Positions 12,151 to 25,005 of a stretch of 64,000 nt of DNA are shown here, in pieces. A program made the position numbers and the translations under genes. The first letter of the stretch is position 1. The number at the start of each line of letters is the position of its first letter. A model generated the notes under the pieces. It was given only the letters and a program-made list of their open reading frames with translations, had not been told where the DNA came from and made no database searches. Origin of the DNA: Urechis unicinctus (Eukaryota > Annelida > Polychaeta > Xenopneusta > Urechidae); NCBI GenBank assembly GCA_034190875.2, contig CM067344.1, positions 26,748,903 through 26,812,902 on the forward strand, written 5' to 3'.

Positions 12151-12860
12151 CTAATTTCTGGAATTTTAATGGAATACAACCTTCACCTAGAGTATGAAAT
12201 CTAACTCTGAGCATGTTCTTTGATAGAAGTCATAGAACATCATAGACCATTGTGCCTTCAGAATGTTAAAGCTGACCTTAGGGAAAAAATGTCCATTGGA
12301 ACATTGCACTCATTTAATGCTCAAGTTGTTTCAGTTTTGAAACATAGAAGTTCATTTGCAGTTTCAACATGTTATTTCCAGTTACTTGCCATGTTTGGTT
12401 CAGTTAATATGGTGAGGTTTTGTATTGTTTAGTGAGTGTCTGCTTCTCCTCGTATATGCACCAGGCTGGTAAGTGAACAAGGTACTCTGTCAGAGTATGT
12501 GTCCAGTAGCACATTACCTATCTATCACCGTGTGCTTCCTTTGTTGTGTAATTGTCAAAATAACTTTTGTTCTGTAATAATATGCAACATGACAAGCTGT
12601 AAGAAGATACAGCAATATGTGTTACCACCCAATGACATTTTTATGACTGGGCATATCCTCCATTTCAACATCAGCCTGCTAACTACTTTGAATGTGCCAA
12701 TGAAAACCATGAATGGCAGGCTTGATGTTAGTGTGTCCTGGCACTGAAGTGTAATTTGTTCTGTATAGTCTGACATGTGTTCACTTTGTTTTATTGGCTA
12801 TCAAGCGTTTCATTTGGTGAATTAAAATCAATTTAATATCACTGTGGTGTGTTTGCTTAG
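11866..12860 (+). other. TMEM201 3' untranslated region and likely polyadenylation site
   Basis: After the minisatellite the sequence is non-coding. ATTAAA at 12821-12826 is followed by a GT-rich stretch (TGTGGTGTGTTT, about 12844-12855), a plausible variant poly(A) signal with a downstream element. The extent of the 3' end is inferred. Confidence 0.5.
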
Positions 12861-13229
12861 CTGATGTTATTGAATGGTGCATGCCGTTAATTGAGGTCAC
12901 TTGTTTGTGGTGATTGTTACTCACACGTTGCACTTCATATTACAAATTCATCAAAGCCCATTTTACTTGCTAAGTGTGTGTGGTTAATTACTCTATACAT
13001 GCACGGGTGCAATAACAGTTAACATTATTTAACCCATGCAACTTGGCATTATCGATATTCACAACATGAAAGTAAACATGTTTAGTAAACAATCAAGACG
13101 TCGCTATAATGTACATCATTGTCCTCATCACCATGCTCAGCTTGCAAGGCAGCTATGTTAGAAAGAATTCTCCACTTTCAATGATTCCAGTTTCAATATA
13201 GCCTTCAAAGTTTGCTGTGTCCTAATACC
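12861..13229. other. Intergenic, nothing recognised
   Basis: A+T-rich sequence with no coding exon, RNA gene or repeat that I could support. Confidence 0.6.
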
Positions 13230-13800
13230 CATCATTGATGAAGAAAAGATTGCCTTCTAAACCATTTTCAGCATTTCTTGAATGATTTCTTTAAGACATC
13301 GGGTGTAACTTTGTCCCATGCAACTTTGATCCGTTACGGAATCTTGGTTACGGGAGGGGGCGTTGATTGCCATGAACAGTGAGCGTATGTCACCCAGAAA
13401 ACTGCCACTCTGGTATGTACGCCATATCAGTGCTGAACTCCCTCCTGACCGCATCTTTTACCATGTGGGTGCAGTGGCCTCTTAATGTATCCCATACCAG
13501 CAAACGTCGCCTAGCCGTGCACGACGTTTTGGTATATATTTATATTACCGTCGTGCGCGGCTAACGTCGCCTCGATCTCTCCCTTTCTCAAACCCGTGCT
13601 AACCATATTAGCTCCATCTGTGTCCGCTCTCCCGCATGTAGATCGTAATCCCTGCAGGAATGCGGGTCTGTGATGATGGGCGAGCGCCAGGGGGAAGTAC
13701 CATTGGCTGTAACTTGTTCCCATCAGCCAGCGCTGACAAAAATTATGGCGTACCTTTTCTTGTCCCTCTCAAGTTAGCTACTGGAATTAGCGACCTTCAA
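13230..13800 (-). pseudogene. Decayed pogo/Tigger-type DDE transposase fragment
   Basis: Reading the minus strand across several frames gives, in order, a LADGNKLQPMV block (near 13730-13700), IPAGITIYMRESG (near 13640), LLVWDTLRGHCTHMVKD (near 13500-13450) and AWDKVTPDVLKKSF (near 13320-13280). In pogo/Tigger/jerky-like transposases these correspond to the ADG..LPPM block, the pre-catalytic strand, the second catalytic aspartate region (LVWDSFRAH-like) and the C-terminal helix. Stops and frameshifts separate the blocks, so no intact enzyme is encoded. The N-terminal HTH part and the first catalytic aspartate were not seen. Confidence 0.75.
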
Positions 13801-14399
13801 AACATGCATGGTTGTTATATAATTGGACTCCGACGACCTTCGAACCATGTGTGATTTTTGGCCACAGAGGGTTCCATTAAGAACTAAGAACCCTGATATG
13901 GTAGGGGATTCCACTAGGTCGTAGAGAATTCCTTCCTTGACGCATTTTTAATAGCTTTGATCAAAGCATGTTGCCAATTTAAATTGTGAGACAACATGAG
14001 AATCTCGAGCTCAAATGATTATGTTCTAAACTCCTATTTTGATATATAATTGCAAACTTGTTTAGGCAAGGTGGATATATAACTTTATACACAATATCCA
14101 TGAAACTAACATTTTCATTCAAATCTCAATTTCATTTTGTACTGTACGGTATGTTAAATCAACTTATACCTGGCAACAATTCCTCGCAGATTTGAATACT
14201 GAGTGAGCGCCATATGACAATTTGTCATGTCGGTCTGTTTCCTCATAACTAAGTTTCAATACCAACTTTTTCGTATATGATATGAAATACAAGCAATTTT
14301 TAAACACTGCCATTATCGATTGTTTCATGAAAATTTAGTCGATTAATATATACAAATCCTATTATTGTTGTTTGAGATCTGAATTAAATTTTTAATTAG
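13801..14399. other. Intergenic, nothing recognised
   Basis: No exon, RNA gene or clear repeat could be supported in this stretch between the transposase relic and the degenerate repeats. Confidence 0.55.
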
Positions 14400-16450
14400 G
14401 CCTTTTTGTGTGAAACAATACTTCCTGCATGACGAAAAAAGGATTGATCAGCGAAACGAATTGATGTCGCTCTAGTATTTAAGAGATGAGGTTTTTAAAG
14501 ATGCGCATTTTATGTGAAAAAACCCTACAGAAAACTATTGAATAGTGAAATGAATGCATCCATTGTTTAAGTAATATATATGTTCACTTATAGTTGATTC
14601 ATTATTTCAATGGATTCTTTTTATTTTGAAACTACTTTCAACGTTTAATGAAAATATAGTTAATCAATATTAACCTCATTTAAGGTTTGGATCAATTCTT
14701 TATGCTGCTTTATCTGTGTAAAATAGCATAACGACCAACATAAACGGTTTGTACCATGTTGGTCTAACGGCGGACCGTTGCAAAAGCCGTAGATTCACTT
14801 ACATGCTCAGAAAAAGAGTGCAAATGATACTAATATAAAATTGCAGGTTTGAAATAAATTGACATAATCGAAAACAAATAATATTGTTTTTTGCCTTTGT
14901 TAACAATTGTTAGTATGAAATCTTCGCTTATATGAAAGTGGTATAATTTTACAGGAACATGTAATTGATTAGCATAGGTGAATCATATTACTCTTGTTTT
15001 AAATGCAAAAGCTTTATTCCTATCGCTGATAAATCATTGGTATGCAACACTTGCTTAACTGTGCATTTCCTGGGTGTAACAGTTATCACTGCAGATCAAT
15101 GATGCGAATGAAAGGTTTTATCAATATTTAGAAAAATGTAATTGATTAGTGTATGTAAACCATAGCATTATTTTATATAATCTGAATTAATTGTAGTTTA
15201 AATATGTATTCTCTGTATGAAACAATCGCTGTATAATGCATCAATTGTTCAAGAAATGTATGCTCCTGTTGCTGATACATTATTCCAATGGAATCCTTGA
15301 TTTTGAAAGTGTTAATAATGTTTATAAATACAATGGTAATTTGTAATCAAACCGTCCTTATTAAATATCTGTATTCACTATTCTTCTACATGTATTCCCT
15401 GTGTGAACAAAATAATCACTTATGATTCAGAAATGTATGTTTCATTAGACTATCGACTCTACGTGTGCGACACTGACTGTATGACATATTCATATAGTTT
15501 TATTACACATGAAAATGATATTGGTAGATATAAGAAAATCATTTTATCCTCGGTGAAAAATCCTAATCGTATTTTCAGAAACATACCCGGATTTGGAAAA
15601 TAAGGCTAGGAAGAAATCTATATCAGTGTTATCAATGCATTCATTGTTTGAGAAATAACTGTTCCCTTGGGTAATAAGTTGTTTGAATGCGATCCATGAT
15701 TACATGAAAGTAGTATCGTTGTTGAAATTTGTTATATAAATCACAAATTTTCCCTGGTAAAATTCAGAAATAATGGGTTCCCGGGATGATAATAACTGTA
15801 AAAAATTATTGATCGGTGAAATCCATCAATTAAGAAATCTTTCTTCCTTAAGTATTCGATTATTTAAAAGTATTATTGATAAAAAGTGAAAATATATTTC
15901 ATTGATATAAGTTAAATATATCACCATTGTTTACCATCCGACTAAATTGTTTTTAAAGATGCATTACCTGCATCAAACTATAATCGCTGCACAGGAAAAA
16001 AGATTGATCAGTGATATGAAGTTATCAATTGTACTTTTCCCTTGCTGATAAAACATATCGAATTCAATTTTTTACTTAAGTTAAATTTGAAATCATGTTG
16101 CTCTTATTTAAGATCTGAATTTCATGTTTTCCATGGTGCTCCTTTTGTGAAAATAAATCACTGGAAAAGGAAAAACAGATTGATTAATGATATGAATGCA
16201 TCCATTGTTTGAGGAATATATTGCACTTAGCCAAATAATGCTTACAATGTTGTGAACTGTTATAGAGGGAGGGGGTGCATGATAGAGGCGATTATTTTGT
16301 TTTTTATATCACCAATCTGATTTCACATTGTATTTGATTAATTAATACATTCAGTCCCAGTTACATCTTGATGTGGGCTTAACAAGAAGATTGATTGATG
16401 ACAAGAAGCATCTATTTTGTTATGACATCCTTGTTTTCTTGGCTTGACAA
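14400..16450. repeat. Degenerate A+T-rich long-period repeats
   Basis: A recurring phrase resembling GAATGCATCCATTGTTTRAG appears near 14551, 15236, 15632 and 16195, each followed by TA-rich sequence. Three of the copies also share a following CAATGGATTC / TTTTGAAA-like segment. GATTGATCAGTGA-like phrases recur near 14442, 16004 and 16178. Spacing is irregular (about 380-690 bp), consistent with an old, eroded tandem array. Only short, unconvincing open frames occur. Confidence 0.5.
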
Positions 16451-18064
16451 TTATTGTTCTATGAAATAAAATATTGTCACTATTATAATGCATATGTATA
16501 TTGAAGCTTCGTATCCAGTTCTGGGATCGAAAATATGGTCATTCAATTGATCATTTCTAAAATCTGAAATGGGTGAAATGGAATTCGTGGCTAAACTAAA
16601 TGGCAGTTGGTGGCTTAATTCAAATAGCCAAAAGCGAGCAAGTAAACCGTGTGGTGAACATTATCATTCGCTAGTAACCGCAATTATCATCCAACAGTCA
16701 GAGGCGGGACTTGCTCAGTGGCCCAAAACAATTAGCAGTTGTATTTTACGTCGCTATCCACTACAAATTGATACCGTTATCTGGTTACTGATGGAGAAGA
16801 ATATTTTTGATGCTTCAACGTGGCCCCACAAGTGCTATCGCCTACTTGACATAAACCCTCTACACACACCGGGTAGCGAACTCTCTTCGTTTGAATGGAT
16901 GTCGGACGAAATCCCATTCGCCTTCGCTGTATAGCTGGCTAATTTCTGACCCGTAGAGTCATCTCGTCTCCCGGGCGAGGACTGGCTCACCCGAGGTGTT
17001 TTTGTGAGTCGGAGAAGAAGTCATGACCTTTGACTATGCACAAAGGCGTGCATGAATGGGCAATGAGCCTCACGCCGGGGCCGCTTCATCCAAGTTGACA
17101 TCGTAACAAACATTTACCATATAAAATTTATTCATAAAAGTGCAATACAAGGAGATTACCATAATGCTGGGCTGTCACTGAATAATTACACTAACTATGT
17201 TTTACGTAATTCAATGAAATAACAAACAACCCAAAAACTATCATTTATGGCTGGTGAAGCGATGCAGCCGTTTTACTTCACTGAGTCTAAAGTCACATTT
17301 TAATTGCAATTATGTGTCCAATTTAGAGACGATACGCCATGTATTTTCCCAAAACTATCAAGTACGATTACTTTGCGAGGACAAAAGGCTTCGCTACATT
17401 TATTCCGGGTCGGACGTCGCATTGCAACTGATTTACCTTAACCGACTAGATTTTGTTTGATACAAAAAAAGGGTGATTGATTGTGTGTTTGTTCAACCAC
17501 CAAATCGAGGCTTGGACTAAGATAATTCCTTAAAAAACGATTTAAACCAATTGTCACAAAAGTGTCCTATCTCGATTATGGTATTATATTGAATAAAAAA
17601 ATTAACAAGTAAACCATATGCGCTACGTGCCAATGATCGCATATGGTGTCGATTGTTTGCGGAAGAAAGCAATGCATGGCAACCATACATAGCTTACATT
17701 ATGGGTAGGAACAATAACACACACTACGTAAGGAATACCTTATTTTATTTGGATATGCTCAACTGCTTAACACAATGCGTATATAACCATGGCCTGTTAG
17801 ACGTATACATCACGAATTGACATTATTTCACCGATACAGTATCAGACATTCAAATGTTAATCTTACTTGTAATTTTTCCTTTAATGGATGTTCTGAAACA
17901 AACACCGCGTTTGGTTTTATCCTAAGCAATCCCACATGCCCATTGACCCTGATTTAATGTTGATTACTACTCGAAGGAGGGACTTCCGGTTAAGAAAATA
18001 AACCAGATCGGATTTAAATAATTAAATGACACATGAATCAGAACAGTTGAACTTAATGTCAATT
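16451..18064. other. Intergenic with one unassigned open frame
   Basis: An open frame at 16569-16934 (plus, 121 codons) is the longest here. It has no domain I recognise and no clear splice or repeat context, so I do not call it a gene. The rest shows nothing supportable. Confidence 0.45.
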
Positions 18065-18569
18065 CTAGGAGGCAGAATATGCAGCTAGGTCGAGTAGTGG
18101 TGAAATGAGGGCGCTGATTACCACGAGGATGGTTGTGGCTTGTGGACCTCTGGTCACATGGTTACAGAGATCCTCGGAACACGTACAGCCAATCACTTCA
18201 TGGTCGTTGACTGTGAAGTGATTGCAGCCCAATATTCGATGTGTATTGCCACATTTGCGATATACCAGTACAGTTCCATCAGAAGCAAAATCGAAGAGTA
18301 CATTGACTGTGCAGAACGCTTGTCAGAAAGAAAAAAAGGAGAGAGAGAGAGAGAGAGTGTATGAGTGAGTTCACATATTTGGTCGTGCCGAGAGTCAGTG
18401 AGCTCTCTCAGCGTAGCCATAAGCTCTTTGCATTACCGATTTAAATCGCTCTTTTATGCTTTTCGCATGACCACACACACACACACACACAAGTACGCAC
18501 ACACACACACACACACACATACACACACACACACTCACTCACTCACTCACTCACTCACTCACACACTCA

Positions 18570-18648
<79 letters not shown>

Positions 18649-19038
18649 TCACTCACTCACTCACTCACTCACTCACTCACAGACATACACACTTACATGC
18701 AACCCGCGTCTCAGCCCAACTCATTTTCCAGTCCAATTCGCTTACTTGGTGCTGCAGTTTTGGATTTTAGGCACCCATCGTGTCTCGGGCTGCAGTCTGT
18801 CTCTTGTGATTTGGAACCGGTGAATGGATCAGCGCACGATGAAGGGGATGAGGCACCATTGCATTCATAACATGTTAAGCCCGATGAGGCGTCTGGAAAA
18901 ACCAGCATCGAATGACTGACTTCAAGTGCAAAACTCCCACAATTAATTAATTAACAATTAATTAATAATTAACCTTTTTGTCAACATACCAACGACAAGG
19001 AACAGAAGCGCAGCCGCAAACCACCGCCCAGTCCTCAT
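18065..19038 (-). CDS. GPI-anchored Ly-6/uPAR (quiver/sleepless-like) protein, three exons
   Basis: Three minus-strand exons join in frame: 18990-19038, 18746-18892 and 18065-18306; 438 nt, 145 residues plus stop. Exon 1 is a signal peptide (MRTGRWFAAALLFLVVG). Exons 2-3 form one three-finger domain with ten cysteines: LTCYECNGASSPSSCADPF opens it and GCTCSEDLCNH closes it, the CxCxxxxCN ending being diagnostic of Ly-6 folds. The CADPF turn recalls the quiver/sleepless branch, whose members modulate ion channels or receptors at the cell surface. The last 25 or so residues are hydrophobic (TTILVVISALISPLLD), fitting a GPI-anchor signal. Exon 2 ends after one base of a codon and exon 3 supplies two, so the splice is phase-correct. 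The exon 3 acceptor follows a long CT tract. The ligand cannot be inferred. Confidence 0.92.
18473..18681. repeat. (CA)n / (CACT)n microsatellite in Ly-6 gene intron 2
   Basis: Alternating (CA)n and (CACT)n blocks on the plus strand, (GT)n/(AGTG)n on the transcribed strand, lie within the intron between the Ly-6 exons. A His/Thr/Ser/Leu open frame read through it is a by-product. Confidence 0.97.
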
Positions 19039-20117
19039 TTTAACGCCGTGATCAATGTGTCGCTGAAAGGTCTGGCCTGGTAGGTTTCGTCGAGCAAAGA
19101 CTGACCGAATGGTCGACATATGCAACCATTTAAAGGTAACATGATATGGATTGTTTTTCCAAAACAGTGAAGTTCTTTAGTATTGACAAACTGCATCAAG
19201 TTACTGCAGCACGAAATGATTACTGAATGTTTTGGAACGGCGTTGGCCCGGTGATTCATTGCACAACTTAAAATGTGATCGGCTTTGAAAGACATACAGA
19301 TGTGACCTATCACCTGTAAGCCGTATATGAATATGACACGTGACTACATAACCGTTTTGCAGGATGTAAATATGTATGCATTTTAACATGTTCTTTGTTT
19401 CGCGAAAAAGGTCGTAACTCTCAAATTGGGACGTTTTATCATCAAGTTTTCTACATTGGCAAAGGCTGCGCGCGAAAACCAACAGGGTTCGTTCATTGTC
19501 CGGCAGTCTTTAAAACAAACACTGTTAGGAGTGTCCACAAGTAGAGGGTTGTCTCATGGTTTTTCTAGATTAGGATTGTTTTATAACCTTCGTGCGTTCG
19601 TAACCGGAAGTGATTTCATCGATAATATCTTTGCCAATTTTTATAGCGATTGTACGTATTGCCTATCTTACAAGCAATAGATATTTCTAGAAAAATATGA
19701 AACAATTTCACAGACATGATTTTTCGACTTAGGGCACATGGGAAAACTATTGACTTTTTTAACAATAACATATATATAGAAAAAGTTTGCAATAAAAATA
19801 AGCCACGATATTATGCACATTTTGTAATGATGAGACGATTATTCCATATTATCACATTTTCAACTACTTTGTCCTTAGTTATTTATGAATACATTTATGC
19901 ATGCAATTATTAATGTACTGAGCTAAATATTTAAATTAATATTTATATGCATATTTACACACATATAGTTATATATATAGGTATGCACGGTATATATTTA
20001 TATGTTAATTGATATACATATTAGCCGATATATTTGTACACATATATATTTATAACACATATTTATTTTTAAATATATATATTCAGCTTCATTTATTTGT
20101 CAATATTTATTTGTATT

Positions 20118-20158
<41 letters not shown>

Positions 20159-20289
20159 TAATATATAAATGTCATGTATGTATGTATGTATGTTAATATC
20201 CATATATATGCAGGTATAGATAAATATATAGACCCATACATTTATCAACATATTAAAACATTGAATTAAATCACAGAACAAAGATTTAG
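19039..20289. other. Intergenic A+T-rich region with short (TA)n
   Basis: Contains the presumed promoter side of the Ly-6 gene (just above 19038) and, from about 19920, very A+T-rich sequence with a (TA)n run near 20120-20153 and a short (GTAT)n run. No gene could be supported. Confidence 0.6.
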
Positions 20290-21440
20290 AAACTAACAAT
20301 TTATAATGAACGCAAACACCTTGATGAAGGAAAATGTGTTCGTGGCATGTTTCGTGATCTCAAAAAGGCATTTGACACTGTCAAATCTGTAGGACAAACT
20401 TGAATCAAGTGGCATAAGAGCAAAGGCCCTTGACCTCTTTATTTATACCTTTCTAACAGAACCCAGTGCGTGTTTGTCAATAAAACCTTTATATGTAACC
20501 ACAGAAGTCCCTCAATGCTCTTTCCTAGGTTAATTCTCATGTATGCCAATGATAGAAAAATGCCATACCTAATATAACATTACAATTATTTGCAGATGAT
20601 ACCACTATTATCATTAATGATTCTAACAGTGAAACCCTGATTGATAAAGCCAAACGAGCCCTTAGCAGTCTTAAGAAATGGTTTGACACCATTAGACTAA
20701 CTCTACATATTGGCAAAATCACCTATACAATTTTCCAACTCAGCAATAAATCTGATAAATTATAGGAACCATGCATTACCCTAAATGGTGCAAATATATA
20801 TGAAACAGACTGTACCAAATATCTTAGGTTGCATACTGACAAAAAATTAACCTAGGTGCTCTGAACAATAAGCTAGTTAAATGCACAGGAATATTCCACC
20901 TGACTGAAAAGTCTGATACCCTTCAAGGTAGCCTTCGAATTACATTATGCTTTCATCTTCTCAAGAATATCATATGGGATGGAGGTATATGGCATGTCGA
21001 AGACTAGTAGCATTAAACCACTGTAAACTATGCAAAACAGAATACTTAAAACATTAACATTTAGACATAAAAAACACCCGACCCAAAATCTGTACAGAGT
21101 CCTATATTTACTCAGTCAAACAACTTCTCACATTTCAAATTTCATGTTTGATCTGCAGACACTCACAAAACATGCTGTCACCTTTATGCAACAAAATGTT
21201 CAATACAGATATAAGGAGATGTCATGAAGCACTAAATAGAAGAAATATGTTATTCACAACAAGCAGCCACAACTGAAACATTGGGAAAGTGCTGAAGAAT
21301 GACTTTTGCTGTCAAGTCTTGAATGAAATACCTAACAAAATAAAACAAACGAAAACACTGCATACTTTAACAAAAGTGCTTAAAGCTCATTTGAAATCCT
21401 TATAAATACTAGGTAACTTGCTCCCATCCTGATACCTACT
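20290..21440 (+). pseudogene. LINE-type reverse transcriptase relic
   Basis: Disrupted frames on the plus strand read MFRDLKKAFDTV (near 20350), GIRAKALDLF (near 20430), LQLFADDTTIII (near 20585-20620), SLKKWFDTIRLTL (near 20670) and IQN-like MQNRILKTLTFRHKK (near 21030). The FADD box (20589-20600) is the catalytic motif of non-LTR reverse transcriptases, and the order and spacing match the palm-to-thumb part of jockey/CR1-like LINEs. Frameshifts, stops and small deletions occur throughout. The endonuclease and ORF1 were not found, so this is a 5'-truncated dead copy. Confidence 0.8.
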
Positions 21441-21706
21441 TCTAAACTCCACTATCACTAAACATTTGTATTAATTATGAATAGGCTGCGTTATAGATGT
21501 TTCTATATTACATATCTATTTATAAGAATGTTTTTTTCTTCTTTGTATTTTTCACCTCTTTGTATATATAAGCCTTATGTTGATGAAAATTAACTATCAA
21601 GGTCACCAGCTTGAAAGAGGTGCAAGCCTCTCTTGTGTCCGATTTGTGTCTCTTTCTACTCATGTTCGTTCTTGTTTTCAGACAACATTACGTTTATAGG
21701 GTATAT

Positions 21707-21769
21707 GCGAGTTGCGCGACCTTGACACATGTGAAGTAGGTCAACCGGAAATCGGTGGTCTATAATGCC
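21707..21769 (+). repeat. Left 63-bp terminal inverted repeat of putative DNA transposon
   Basis: This segment matches the reverse complement of 31269-31331 at 58 of 63 positions with no gaps. It begins GCGAGTTGCGCG and ends GGTCTATAATGCC. The core GAAGTAGGTCAACCGGAAAT is identical in both arms. No target-site duplication was evident just outside either end. Confidence 0.85.
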
Positions 21770-21810
21770 AATACACTTGCTCTCTCTCTCAATTATCTCT
21801 CATCTATTAG

Positions 21811-22025
21811 ACAACGTTAGTGCGCTCCGTGAAATTCAGCAGGAACACTGCGATATTTCCCCTTACGCGGAAGATGCTTTGAAGAAGTCAGTAACTAACA
21901 ACGCTTCGTTTAGTGCCTTCAATGTTCAGGAATTGAGGCAATATCTTGGCAAAAGGAAGTTAAAAGTGGAAGGGTCGAAAAAAGAACTTGCCACTTGGGC
22001 ATGGAAATTGAATCTCCCTAAAAAC
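21811..22025 (+). pseudogene. SAP-domain exon, interrupted by Gypsy insertion
   Basis: An acceptor (CTATTAG) precedes 21811 and the frame is open to the insertion point at 22025. The C-terminal part, FNVQELRQYLGKRKLKVEG then SKKELATWAWKL, fits the SAP helix-turn-helix DNA-binding motif. The exon would originally have continued into CCCACAG and a GTATGC donor; that continuation now lies beyond the LTR element at about 29415-29421 and again at 29442-29448. The LTR supplies a TGA directly after the last SAP codon. Confidence 0.7.
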
Positions 22026-22371
22026 TGAATCGCTTTTCTCCCTGTATTTCTCCCTGTACTTCGGCGAGGCCAGCTATTTTATCGGGGTTCCGGCATTGGA
22101 TTACGCTGGGAACCACACCCACAGCTGGCCTCCCATTGGTCCAGGTATAGCCGGTCCCCCTTCACAAAGGTCAACCCCAACAGCTCACATGGGGCGTGGG
22201 CACGAAGGGTCATTGGCCAATGGGAAAAGGTACCAGCCAGGTCTACTTATCAGGGTCACACCCCCGTCTTAAGGGCAGAGGTTGACCCGAGCTAGTGAAA
22301 CATGTCGTGCTGACAATGAAAAAGAGGGGGAGGGTTTCAAGAGTCAAAAGAGCTAGATTAATATCATAACA
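22026..22371 (-). repeat. 3' LTR of the Gypsy element (shortened)
   Basis: On the minus strand it begins TGTTATGATATTAATC next to the purine tract and ends at 22026. It lacks the polyadenylation-signal part present in the other LTR: similarity ends at 22045, and a duplicated CTCCCTGTATTT piece replaces the remainder, so it is probably truncated or rearranged. Confidence 0.8.
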
Positions 22372-22384
22372 TCCTCCCCAAACC
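22372..22384 (-). promoter_or_regulatory. Polypurine tract of the Gypsy element
   Basis: Minus strand GGTTTGGGGAGGA lies directly before the TG of the 3' LTR, the usual position of the plus-strand primer. Confidence 0.65.
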
Positions 22385-22651
22385 ATAGTTTTCAATTTTG
22401 ATTTACCTCTTGCATTTCAAAAATAGACTAAGTTAAAGGGAATTTGGAATATGAGTTAAAGTGTAAAGGGACAGCACGACATTAGCCCAATGTTATTTGA
22501 TTTTGAATTCAGAATGATTCCAGAGTAGCTTGGACATGCGCCAATATCAATTTACATTGGCACATGTCCATAACAAAGATATTTAACATAGATGGATTAT
22601 TGATGATGAGATTATAATAATTTTACAAAAGTGTTTCTCTAAATTCGTAAG

Positions 22652-22776
<125 letters not shown>

Positions 22777-24898
22777 TTGTGTAATAGTTATACAATATGG
22801 TTATTAATGGTGACATACTGAAATTTAACTTTTAACGTTAATCACATTCCACAGTATTACTCCGCACTAAAACCCAGTGGGAAAAAAGCGATGAGCCTAT
22901 ACTAGACAATGGTGGAATAGTGAAAATAACTTATTTAGCTAATTTAATTTTGGAAGAATTTAACTAATGTTACAGAAATTATTCTATGCAATAATACTGG
23001 TCCAATGCCAGGAAAATGATTTAAGTTCATGAGTATGGCTGTTTCGTGGAGATGAGATCTCTGAAGGGCTGCGTATTGGGTTCTCCAGGTGTCGCTTGAG
23101 GTGAGGGGAGATATGCGTTATGACGCTTGGTTGAGCCGTTGGACGTCTTCTGTATCCATGGTCAGGAAGACGTATGCTTTGTCTTGCAAGGCACGTCGGG
23201 TGAAGGCGCTATCTCCCTCTTGTATGGCGTAAATATACCTGGCAACAAATGAACTTACGGCAGCGATCAGTGTGCCTTGGTAATGTGTAATGTGAATTAT
23301 ACAAAAACAAGAAATAAAATGAGTGCTCAGTGTGGTTAATGTGCGTGAGTAACTAGTGTATAATATCATGATATCGTTAATGTGTTCAGTGGAGATACAT
23401 TTAAAAATGATTTATTGTTATTTTGCGTAGGGAGTTAATTAGTGGCTCTAGATGGGGAGTGTTGTTTGTCGAGCGTGGTGGCGAATCTGAGCGACGTGGT
23501 TGTTGGCGAGATTTTGGCGTGGATAATTCCGAATTTACGTACGGATGCGGTTGTGTGGGTTGTGGTACTAGACCTGTATTAGTGAAAATTACGCGTCGAT
23601 GGTCGATATCTGTGCATTTAACGATTAATTACCCGATTTACTTTACGAGTTTTTACCTTTTAAATGTCGTCTATCGCGGCCATATTAAAGAGTCCTCTGG
23701 ACAGTTTCCCTACGGGTCCCAGTAGAGCCCTCCTGAGCCTGGCTCGGTCGTTGGTGGGAAGGGGGCGTCCAGAAGAGCATTTATGGTGTGCTTCTCGAGT
23801 GGTAGATGTTGAGAATAATTTGCACCTGAAATAATGTATGGACACATATCGCACACGATTACTGTATAACATGTAAGTACGGAAGAACAACGGTGTGACA
23901 CTTTTAATTGTATTTGTTGTACGTGCCGGAGGAAAATAAATATAAACATCCCACATATGCGTTGAGAATTAAATGATACAAAATACTTCTCCGTTAATTG
24001 TTTTGATGAATATGCACGTCTTCTCTTAAGCTGCAGATTCCTTCATGAAATGATACCCCGCATATACTTGAATGATATAAGATTGCGTTATGGGTAATGT
24101 GTATCACAAAGGTTTACTAATTTTACGCGTGTCCACATGATATGAAAGACGGTGCGATAATAGTGTAGTCGACATTACTTATAGAAAGATTTTGTCTTAT
24201 AATCTGTAAGCTTAGAGGTAAAAAAATTGTTGAACATAATTGATAATATCACAGTGTCTAATTTGCGCTGTTCGGAAGAAGACAATGTAAAAGGCTTCTA
24301 ATAACTTACCCGTATACTTACAGTTGGTGTAGGTTTCGTGTGATAGCGTATAGGATCGAGACAAGCTTCCGTTGAGATAATTACCCTTGTAGCGGTGATG
24401 TGTTTAATTACTAGGCCCGCATTGATATTGAAGTAGCCTTGATGTAATTGCATAGAGCCTGTGATTGTTGATAAGTGGACCATCTGATCAATGAGCTTAC
24501 ATATGAATGGATGTCGGATGGTAATTTAAGCGGCTTAGTAAACTTCGATAGCCCAGTTTTTGTATACAGGGTCGTAATTAGATGTCTAGAGACGATTTTA
24601 ATTGGAGTGGTTGAACAGGAGTCCAAATAAGCCGTTTAAAGCGTATGTAGACTTAATTGGCAAAGAACTGTTATCACTAACATTAGAATTTCAATCCAAT
24701 TTATCCATTTTCAACCGTATGTAGGTTTAATTGGCGAGGGATTGTTATCCTAACATTTAAGTCTCTGTCAGTTGTCTCGAATTGCAATTAAAATTATCAA
24801 CGGTTCGTCGCAGACGGTTTGAAATGCGGGTGAGACAAACAAAGTGTCAATGCCATGGGTTAATGGCAGGTAAATGTTGTCAGATTGGAATAATAGAC

Positions 24899-25005
<107 letters not shown>

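Noticed and set aside
16569-16934. 121-codon open frame as a gene
   Set aside because: No recognised domain, no repeat or splice support, and a composition not clearly protein-like; left as unassigned.
18365-18823. 152-codon open frame rich in His/Thr/Ser/Leu
   Set aside because: It is a direct reading of the (CA)n/(CACT)n microsatellite and overlaps Ly-6 exon 2 on the other strand.
19426-19680. 84-codon plus-strand frame upstream of the Ly-6 gene
   Set aside because: No domain or splice context; likely chance.
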